A DNA stretch of 64,000 nt from G051132615 sp051132615 (GTDB lineage: Bacteria > Pseudomonadota > Gammaproteobacteria > Burkholderiales > Neisseriaceae): contig NZ_CP152375.1 of assembly GCF_051132615.1 (NCBI RefSeq), forward strand, positions 3,038,001-3,102,000. The letters run 5' to 3'. A model generated the notes under the pieces. It was not told the origin of the DNA and did no database searches. It saw only the letters and a program-made list of their open reading frames with translations. Positions within the stretch are counted from its first letter, which is position 1, and every line of letters begins with the position of its first letter. Shown here in pieces: positions 40,801 to 47,600 of the stretch. The translations under genes and the position numbers were made by a program.

Positions 40801-41007
40801 TTTCACGCTAATCATCGTCACATTGGTATCGGAGGCATCACACGTTACAGAGCCATTTACCTGACTAGTGGCCACAACACAATCAACAGCAAAGGCTGAA
40901 AATGTTGTTCCTAAACCCAGCCCTAAGAAAGAAATGGCTTGAAAAATTTTAGTTGGTTGAGTCATTGTTTTTTTATATTGTACAGTTTTCTTCATAGATT
41001 TATTCAT
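37819..41007 (-). CDS. Type Va autotransporter with Cys-containing passenger
   Basis: About 1062 residues from the start chosen. The N-terminus carries an extended signal region (MNKSMKKTVQYKKTMTQ, then a hydrophobic stretch ending TTFSAFA). The passenger begins with VDCVVATSQVNGSVTCD, has a second Cys pair at SFLCRVSSSLCD, and is otherwise Gly/Asn/Thr-rich beta-helix. The alpha-helical lead IDTQTLLQRMGELRQ and the pertactin-like barrel (about 800-1062) end in YRYEF. The same lead motif occurs in the partial autotransporter at the right edge, so the two barrels are close paralogues. The start at 41007 follows AAAGGGTGG; a 35-residue upstream extension is hydrophobic but lacks a ribosome binding site. 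Confidence 0.87.
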   Translation of the reverse strand: MNKSMKKTVQYKKTMTQPTKIFQAISFLGLGLGTTFSAFAVDCVVATSQVNGSVTCDASDTNVTMISVKAGAKVTHNTGGADLTITNASSTNTNTTDFPSWGSNVYGIRASGAGAEYILNTQTSKGNVSIDVGNNANMRGYGVLAENNGTVTIYANKLEVVSRGNYTNDWSANDALHATRGGVLNIYADQVFANVTNATTPHGTIGAVGGTINIKGNTGLSTTTITNGGKSSSIAGIWADAGGVANLELVNIDMAGSSNYLMGIYTKMSGTQVNFLGGDIGTTGSHAGTGIRTFELSNVTAKGYNNGHLTVTTNGLDARGVRATGESKVVLNADKYANFVTTIHTTGTISDGLNAGRLGTMHSDGSIHRHAGEIGSEYASSSITTYGQTHIQTDSNTSYGLRLIGDGATINMYAVAGQGRSTVHSASTSVRFGFGHGYSVNSDGSTAIKQQSMTLEQVDLTHNGQSGQFALGNDTSSFLCRVSSSLCDMNGNNTATSGNLIQVGDHSIDVGVQSHLNNNNAAMTVADAVKDGVLNLKNSTATAVEGKDLLNVTYGGGTALVADKVSSSFTLNAYDQTILKGSISTDTTLDAQDKPSSTVLNISNGSQWYTTRDSNLTELNTQNAEVYLNRYDSWRDAANNLILQGAVPTDYTTLTTNKLSGTGRFYFNTDIVAGHTDLLKVTDTNAAIGNHTVVVKNDASQSTTGDERLDIIQTNGGAGQFSLAQNVELGAWEYELRKNPDQINNWELVQATAKPTTTVQTTYSLMNTNYLLNYIDTQTLLQRMGELRQSQPNGIDVWIRSTTGKLDSFEGNIFDGYDMDYIGLQGGADKQISIGSGKLYLGAMAGYTQADHGFAGGGDGKAKSYQFGVYGTYLTQNGLYIDGVIKYAHLKNDFMIYDSQNNRIKGDGNSDSYSASIEVGKRFNLAQTISGKVYLEPQAQLTYTHQNSLSQKTNSGLKADFDSYDSTLFRGSVIVGYDMNQLNNPISVYFKTGYVQELSADVSAKVNHINVSHYSFKNGWWDNGLGVTARFNKQHNLFAEIDYAMGSKFDKKQLNIGYRYEF

Positions 41008-41388
41008 TAACCACCCTTTTGCCTCGACTTTTTCATCAAAATTTTTTAATAAAATCAATATTATAATATTTAATATGCAAAAACCATGCCAATATAAATT
41101 TGACCTTAACATTTATGTTATATTTATTTAAAGCAGTAGATATCACTCAGTAAAAATTAAAAAATTTAAATATTAAGAATTAACAAATAACGTCAATGTT
41201 TAACATATTTTCGATAAATGTCACTTTATGAAAAGAACTGGCTACATAGGTAAAAACCAAAAAAGACATCAATAAAATTTAAGATGTAATATAGATTTAA
41301 TAGAATAATTATCGAAATATTGGATCTTATTTTTTAGTTAACAAATATTTTTTAACTCAATTAAAAGAACCTAAATTTATTTATCTAT
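41008..41388. other. AT-rich intergenic region upstream of the third autotransporter
   Basis: About 380 bases with no gene. An open frame extends into it from the autotransporter for 35 codons, but no start with a ribosome binding site is visible there. The region ends at the hairpin 41389-41444. Confidence 0.4.
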
Positions 41389-41444
41389 TAACCAATAAAA
41401 AACCGCCCTTTTATACAGCTAGAAGGACGGTTCTTTATTGGTTA
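41389..41444 (-). terminator. Long hairpin behind the first cysteine-repeat gene
   Basis: Arms TTAACCAATAAA (41389-41400) and TTTATTGGTTAA (41433-41444) continue inward as CCG-CCTT / AAGG-CGG with small mismatches. It lies about 110 bases behind the stop codon at 41554 and has T-runs on both strands. Confidence 0.65.
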
Positions 41445-41553
41445 ATACTCACTTGGATTATTTTTTCATACTGCTTACAATACTTTGTATTCATTTAAAG
41501 CAAAATAAATTTTGTTATGCTCAACGCCTCAACCAAATACAATATCCCGTTGC

Positions 41554-41997
41554 TTATTTTTTCTCTGCATTACATCGAGCTTTTAAATCTCTATCCCTAA
41601 TATAAGTACAACTGCCTTGACCTTGTTTTGCATAACAATATGCCTTTTGATCATGATCATTAATAGATAAACAACTGCCTTGGCCCAATTCAGCATTACA
41701 TTGTGCTTTTAAATCCCTATCCCTAATATAAGTACAACTTCCTTGACCTTGTTTTGCATAACAATATGCCTTTTGATCATGATCATTAATAGATAAACAA
41801 CTGCCTTGGCCCAATTCAGCATTACATTGTGCTTTTAAATCCCTATCCCTAATATAAGTACAACTGCCTTGACCTTGTTTTGCATAACAATATACCTTTT
41901 GATCATGATCATTAATGGATAAACAACTAGCTGCATACACATAAGAAGATACTGATATCATCAAAAATAACAGATATTGAAAGAACTTATGTTTCAT
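41554..41997 (-). CDS. Secreted cysteine-repeat protein, unrecognised family
   Basis: A 147-residue exported protein: signal peptide to about residue 23 (LMISVSSYVYAA), then repeats to the C-terminus. The basic unit is 21 residues, of form C-x-x-I-x-x-x-D-x-x-x-x-C-x-A-x-x-G-x-G-S. Two unit types alternate: CLSINDHDQKAYCYAKQGQGS and a CTYIRDRDLKAQC type. Each pair is 42 residues and is present three times, almost identical at DNA level (126-bp period). With two Cys per unit (12 in all) and Asp/Lys-rich faces it probably folds as a disulfide-bonded solenoid in the periplasm or outside. A paralogue with diverged units lies at 55494-56063. Function unknown. Confidence 0.85.
   Translation of the reverse strand: MKHKFFQYLLFLMISVSSYVYAASCLSINDHDQKVYCYAKQGQGSCTYIRDRDLKAQCNAELGQGSCLSINDHDQKAYCYAKQGQGSCTYIRDRDLKAQCNAELGQGSCLSINDHDQKAYCYAKQGQGSCTYIRDRDLKARCNAEKK
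41557..41925 (-). repeat. 126-bp tandem repeat, three copies
   Basis: The same 126-base unit occurs three times in a row (for example TTTTGATCATGATCATTAAT starts at 41645, 41771 and 41897). Copies differ by only a few bases, which points to recent duplication; the third copy is slightly shortened. The units encode the 42-residue protein repeat. Confidence 0.95.
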
Positions 41998-42181
41998 AAA
42001 ACCACTCCTTATTTTAACTCTAGGCTTTAGTCCAACTCCATAACATACATTTAAACATTACATAATCATTCATATGAAATTTATGTCACCTTATCATTTT
42101 AAACAATATGGCAGTAATAAAACTTAAAATAGGAGTAAATTTAGGTAAACAAGAGCTTAAGGCATGAATCACAAAGTAAAA

Positions 42182-42210
42182 ATCCTGTTTGTATTCGTTA
42201 CAAACAGGAT
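42182..42210 (-). terminator. Terminator of the YhhW-like pirin gene
   Basis: Twelve-bp stem ATCCTGTTTGTA / TACAAACAGGAT, loop TTCGT, followed on the minus strand by TTTTTAC, 45 bases after the stop. Confidence 0.85.
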
Positions 42211-42254
42211 CAAAAGGTTTTGTTTTCAAAGTATTTTATTTAAAATTAATCACT

Positions 42255-42974
42255 TCAAAACTCTGGATATTCTTTAGGCACCATCTCAAATACCAATACT
42301 TCTGCACCTATACCGTTACAAAAATGAAGTTTTTCCTCATGTCTCATACGCATACCATCCCCAGCTTCAAGATGCTGATCATTCACATCTAAACTACCAC
42401 GCGCCAAATGAACATAAACATAACGATCTTCTGGTATAACCATATCATAGGTTTCAGTTGCATCAAATAATCCAGCATAGACATTAATATCCTGATACAC
42501 AGAAAGAGAGTCATTTTTGCCATCTGGAGAAATAATCAAACATAATTTTCCCTGTTTTTGCTTATCAGAAAAATGAACTTGTTGGTAACGAGGAGTGACA
42601 CTTTTACGTTCAGGTGTAATCCATATCTGTAGAAGATGAACATCTTCTTTGCTAGATGGATTAAATTCACTATGTAATATCCCTGTACCCGCACTCATCA
42701 TTTGCACATCACCTGGGTAAATAATTGAACCATTACCCATTGAGTCTTTATGTTCTAATGCCCCTTCTAAAACATAAGAGAAAATCTCCATATCTTTATG
42801 GGGGTGTGTGCCAAAGCCTTTACCAGATTTAATCTTATCATCATTGATCACCAAAAGATCAGAAAATCCAACTTGTTTAGGATCATAATAATGAGAAAAT
42901 GAAAATGTGTGTTTTGAATCAAGCCAATCTAAACGAGATACGCCACGATCACTTGCTTTACGTAATTCTAACAT
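42255..42974 (-). CDS. Pirin family protein (YhhW-like, quercetinase type)
   Basis: A 239-residue bicupin. The N-terminal cupin holds the metal ligands in FGTHPHKDMEIFSYVLEGALEHKDSMGN and MSAGTGILHSEFNPS, almost the same wording as E. coli YhhW, a quercetin 2,3-dioxygenase in vitro. The C-terminal cupin lacks metal ligands, as usual. The start at 42974 is chosen because AAAGG lies nine bases upstream and the protein then begins like YhhW (LELRKASDRG). It is divergent from the LysR regulator at 43139 with a shared palindrome-bearing promoter region, the usual sign that the regulator controls it. In vivo role of such pirins is unsettled (redox or aromatic stress). Confidence 0.92.
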   Translation of the reverse strand: MLELRKASDRGVSRLDWLDSKHTFSFSHYYDPKQVGFSDLLVINDDKIKSGKGFGTHPHKDMEIFSYVLEGALEHKDSMGNGSIIYPGDVQMMSAGTGILHSEFNPSSKEDVHLLQIWITPERKSVTPRYQQVHFSDKQKQGKLCLIISPDGKNDSLSVYQDINVYAGLFDATETYDMVIPEDRYVYVHLARGSLDVNDQHLEAGDGMRMRHEEKLHFCNGIGAEVLVFEMVPKEYPEF

Positions 42975-43018
42975 TGTGTTCATCCTTTCTTTGAGATGAC
43001 ATAACACTTATCATATAA

Positions 43019-43122
43019 ATCGAAATATTCGATTAATTTTACTTCTTGATATTTATTATTATATTTAAAAAATTTTGTTCTTGCTGAGAAAACTTTACCA
43101 TTCTATAATCGAAAAAATCGAA
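43019..43122. promoter_or_regulatory. Divergent LysR-pirin control region with ATCGAA repeats
   Basis: Perfect palindrome ATCGAA-ATA-TTCGAT at 43019-43033 and a direct repeat ATCGAA-AAA-ATCGAA at 43108-43122, on both sides of the intergenic region. They are good candidates for the binding sites of the LysR protein encoded next, one near each promoter. Confidence 0.5.
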
Positions 43123-43138
43123 TATAGGATTTCTTATT

Positions 43139-44038
43139 ATGTTACGCCTGACTCTTGAAGCCATACATATTATCGACACTATTGAACGCACGGGTTCTTT
43201 TACTGCTGCGGCAGAAAAATTGCATAAAGTGCCTTCCACTATATCTTATACAATCAATAAATTAGAAGAGCAAATGAACATACGTCTTTTTGAACGTAAC
43301 GGCCCCAAAGTCACCTTAACCCCCATTGGTAAAGAATTACTACAAGAAGGCCTTTGTTTATTAACTGGTGCAAGGGACCTAGAAAATCGCTTATATAAAA
43401 TGTCTCAAGGGGTAGAAATAGCACTTAACATCACCATAGATGACTTATTACCTTTGTCTGCGTTTTCTGACACGATTGCTCAGTTTCAACAATCGGCTCA
43501 AAATACGCGTTTACACATACATCGAGAAACACTTACAGGCACATGGGAAGCTTTAATACAAAGACAGGCAGATTTAATTATAGCTGCAGGTGAAGGCCCT
43601 TCTGGTGGGGGATATAAAACACAGATTATTGGCCACATGGATTTTGTATTTTGTGTCTCACCTGAGCACCCATTAGCCAAACTCACAGAGCCTTTACAAA
43701 AAAACCAACTTTTACAATATACAGCAATTGTCATTAAAGACAGTGCAAAAGACGCCCCTTCACGGACAACAGGCTTATATTCTGGGCAAAAACAAATCAC
43801 TGTTGACTCTCTTGCCGATAAAATTTTGTTACAAAAAGCAGGAGTTGGTCATGGTTTTTTACCCAAAAAACAAATCATGACTGAATTAAATAATAAGGAA
43901 CTTGTGCCATTAGCTGTTATAGAACCAAAAGCGGATGAAACATTTTATTTAGCTTGGCGCACCAACGAAAATGGTGCAGCCTTAACATGGTGGATAAATC
44001 AAATAAGCCAAAATGCCTTACCTGAAGTTTTATACTAA
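43139..44038 (+). CDS. LysR family transcriptional regulator
   Basis: A 299-residue LTTR. The N-terminal winged helix-turn-helix reads LEAIHIIDTIERTGSFTAAAEKLHKVPSTISYTINKLEEQMNIRLFERN, followed by the linker helix and a periplasmic-binding-like effector domain (from about residue 90). It is divergent from the YhhW-type pirin gene and probably regulates it, with ATCGAA motifs in between. The effector is unknown. Related LysR-pirin pairs occur in other gammaproteobacteria, where the regulator often responds to oxidative or electrophile stress; this is an inference from arrangement only. Confidence 0.9.
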   Translation: MLRLTLEAIHIIDTIERTGSFTAAAEKLHKVPSTISYTINKLEEQMNIRLFERNGPKVTLTPIGKELLQEGLCLLTGARDLENRLYKMSQGVEIALNITIDDLLPLSAFSDTIAQFQQSAQNTRLHIHRETLTGTWEALIQRQADLIIAAGEGPSGGGYKTQIIGHMDFVFCVSPEHPLAKLTEPLQKNQLLQYTAIVIKDSAKDAPSRTTGLYSGQKQITVDSLADKILLQKAGVGHGFLPKKQIMTELNNKELVPLAVIEPKADETFYLAWRTNENGAALTWWINQISQNALPEVLY

Positions 44039-44080
44039 ATTAAGTCAGCACACGAATATATTAATCTTAAAACATCAAAT

Positions 44081-44656
44081 CTAAATGACTTTCTTCTTGC
44101 CATAATATTTGGCTATGGCAATACCCACGATCACACCAGCCAAATGAGATTCAAAAGAAATCCCTTCTTTTGGCAAAAACCCCCACCACAAACCACCATA
44201 AAACATAAACACAATAAATGAAATCAATATATTAGCGATTTTATGTTCAAATATAGCCCGAGTAAGCAACCACGCCCACAAGCCAAAAACCCAACCACTG
44301 GCACCAACATGAATACCATTACGCCCAAAACACCAAACTAAAACACCAGTGCCTAAAATAATCAATAGGCTTACATAAACATAACGCCGAATTGAATGCC
44401 ACATTGCCAAAGCACTCAAACACAAAAGAATAGGTAAATTTGCAAACAAATGAGCCCAATCACCATGCAACCAAGGGGCAAAAACAATCCCAACTAAACC
44501 TTTTGCATCTCTTGGCAACAAGCCTAAATAACCATTAAGGATATTATTTGAAAAAGTATTGATGATTTGAAAAGTAAGCATCATAAAAACAACAGCGACT
44601 AAAATAACCAGTCGCTGTTGTAAACTATTTTTTGGTGCTTTACTTTTTGTCGCCAT
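44081..44656 (-). CDS. Rhomboid family intramembrane serine protease
   Basis: About 191 residues with six hydrophobic segments. The catalytic Ser lies in GASGWVFGLWAWL (GxSG motif in helix 4) and the His in ESHLAGVIVGIAIAKYYG (helix 6), the rhomboid dyad; the loop PWLHGDWAHLFANL resembles the family's helix 2 HxxxH/N region. It cleaves membrane protein substrates within the bilayer. Its start overlaps the end of the giant ATPase gene by 17 bases, so the two are translationally coupled and likely work in the same membrane-quality pathway. An ATG three codons earlier (44665) is equally possible, and neither has a clear ribosome binding site. Confidence 0.88.
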   Translation of the reverse strand: MATKSKAPKNSLQQRLVILVAVVFMMLTFQIINTFSNNILNGYLGLLPRDAKGLVGIVFAPWLHGDWAHLFANLPILLCLSALAMWHSIRRYVYVSLLIILGTGVLVWCFGRNGIHVGASGWVFGLWAWLLTRAIFEHKIANILISFIVFMFYGGLWWGFLPKEGISFESHLAGVIVGIAIAKYYGKKKVI

Positions 44657-47600
44657 AAAAATCATTCATATTTGATGTATCATTCATCACATCAATCACC
44701 TGTTTTTGTCCCATCATTTTTGCAAGTTGGCGGAACCCATTGGTCAATCCCACTATATGCCTCTGGGTACGCAAATCAACATCAAGTTTTTTCTCCATCA
44801 ATGCTGCTACAGGAATAAAGCTTTTATCTAAAGACTCAGCAATACCATTTAACACAGAAGTCATTGCAGGCTGTGCTTCTGCTGTAACATTCACAGCAAC
44901 ATTAGGCGTGGGTAATGGTTTGGCCAATTTTTCTAAGGATTGAATCATTTCTTCCCAAGGAATGTGTTGCGGCTCAACTTCTGGTTTATTTTCTACAAAG
45001 GATGCGAACTCATTAAAAGAGCGCACCAAATCATAAAGTTGGGCAACTACTTTGGTACCTGTATCAGAATCACTGCCACCTAATGCTTTATGTCTTTGGA
45101 AATCTTGTTTAATTTGTGTCCAACGTTCTGCTTCTTCCTCGGTCAAAGTACCCCTTATTTGAGCCAATTTCAGCAAGTTTTCTTCTGCCCCTGTTGTTAA
45201 GAGCTGAGCTTCTCCTTGGTAGTGATCATCAACCAATTGCTTTAATTCACTATCATTCATAATGGCAGACATTTTTTCTACCATCTTATTCATATTACGA
45301 TAACTACCTTGTAACTTGAATGATGGCTCAATACGATATTCATCGCTTTGTGCAGCACTGGCAATATATTGCTGATTCACTTGAGAAACGATATCACGAA
45401 CAAGCAATATACGCTCTAGTAATCCAACGATTTCATTTACTTCTGCGGCACTGTAACCATAACTGAACTCATTAGATGAAACCTCCTTGCCTTCTGCTTT
45501 ATCAACAAAACGATACACATCTGCCATATCACGAGTTGCTAATGGTGCAAGAATAGCATTAGAGGTTAACGCATTTTCAATATAACTTAAAGCAAATGCG
45601 TCTTGCATACCACCTAATGTTTCACCCAAATTATAAATATCCGCACGGTTAGCCAACATGTCTGGAATTTTAAATACTTCCCCTGATTCCGTATAAGGAT
45701 TACCTGCCATCACAACACAAAATCTGCGCCCGCGCATATCGTAAGTTTTGGTTTTGCCTTTCCAAACCCCCTCTATACGACGTGTACCATCACATAATGA
45801 AATAAATTTTTGCAAAAACTCTGGGCTGGTATGTTGAATATCATCAACATACAGCATCACATTATTGCCCATTTCTAAAGCCAAATTCAGTTTCTCTAAT
45901 TCTTGTTTAGATGTTGCATCTGGCGCTTGTTCAGGATCAAGAGAATGCACACGATGACCTAATGAAGGGCCATTGATTTTCATAAAAATCAGGCCTAATC
46001 GATGAGCAACATACTCCATTAATGTTGTTTTACCATAACCTGGTGGCGAAATGAGCATCAACAAACCCATTAAATCGGTACGTTTATTTTCACCAACTGT
46101 CCCCATTTGCTTGGCTAAGTTATCCCCAATAACAGGTAAATACACATCATTAATCAAACGATTGCGCACAAAAGAAGTCAATGGACGAGGTTTAAACTCA
46201 TCTAAATGCATGACTTCTCTTTCTTGTGCAATAATATTTTGACGCAATGCCTGATAACGCCTTAGAGCAGGAATAAATTTATGTAAATGATAACGGGCAC
46301 GTTTAAATAAATCGTCAACAGATAACACCATTTGCTGCTCTTTGATACGCGAATGAGTGCCCATTAAATTGCTTACGGTAAAACGTAAATCTGTTTCAGT
46401 AAAGCGTACAGGTAATACACCATTAAATAAAAATACAGCAATTGCCTCAGGAATATAATCAGACAAGACAGCCAAACTTTCATCAGCTTGACATAAACCT
46501 CTTAGCGCATTATCAATTTGTTGCCACTGTAAATGAGGATATTCAACAAGTTTTTGTAAAGACAACTCAAACTCTGTCCACATGTGCTCTACTTGTAAGC
46601 GAGACTGTAAAGCATCATGCAGTTGTTTGCCATATTTACTGATATTGATTTCCAAACGATCGGCAGATAAAACCTGAACAAGATAAGCCGAAGCTTCACT
46701 GACATCATCTTCTTGTACTAAAGCGAATAATTGCTTTTCTTTTAGCCATTGCTGCATATTCTCAGTAACTTCTTGCTCCAATAACTCGATACCATTATTT
46801 CGACCAAAAAGCTGTGCAATAGAACGACCCGACTTAGCTCGTTCAATCCATAAAAGTTTTATTTCCTCATCAGAACTGACGTATTGCCAATAAATACACG
46901 CTAAAGCACGCGCTAATGGAGCATAACGCAACAAGCCTGCTGTTTCACTTAAAGGCAAGAGCTGTGTCAAAATCAAGGTTGCATCATGATCATGAATACC
47001 TTTTTCGTAACCTTCTTTATAGCGTGGTGTCGCAAAGTCACGTACCGTTTTACTGAGCACATCAAATTGAGCAATCTGTTGCTTTAATAAATCAAGGGAA
47101 AGTCCGTCTTCTTTATTTTTAGCTGCCACAATAATTTGTGTCACTAAATATTCAGCACGATATAATTGCTCTGTTTCAGATTCATAAGAAATTTGCCAAT
47201 AATCACGCAATTGCTCAATTTCTGGATTTTTTAATGGTTCAAAATAGTCTGTTCCTGTTAAGTGAACACACAACTGATCATCTCGTGGCAACAAAGTTAA
47301 ATCAAGCTCTTGGGTATTGACACTAAAACGATGTCTTGGCCCAAGCTTAATAATATTACCGCCCTCTTCAAACAGTTCAGACTTATCTCGAAGAGAACGC
47401 ATGGCCTGATCACGTGCTGTTTTTAAGCGAGACTCCACGTCATCAGCACGCATGCTGTCATGTAATTCACGCAACCTACCAGAGAGCTCACGTAATTTTA
47501 GAATTAAGGGGTCTGAGGCAAAAAATGCATTCACTTCTTCAGGGGTATTTAATCGCTCCACCCGACGAGGAATCGTATCTAAAATTCTTAAAGCAGCATC

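Noticed and set aside
41557..41925. CRISPR-like array
   Set aside because: The repeats are 126 bp, contiguous and in frame with a secreted protein; there are no spacers or cas genes.
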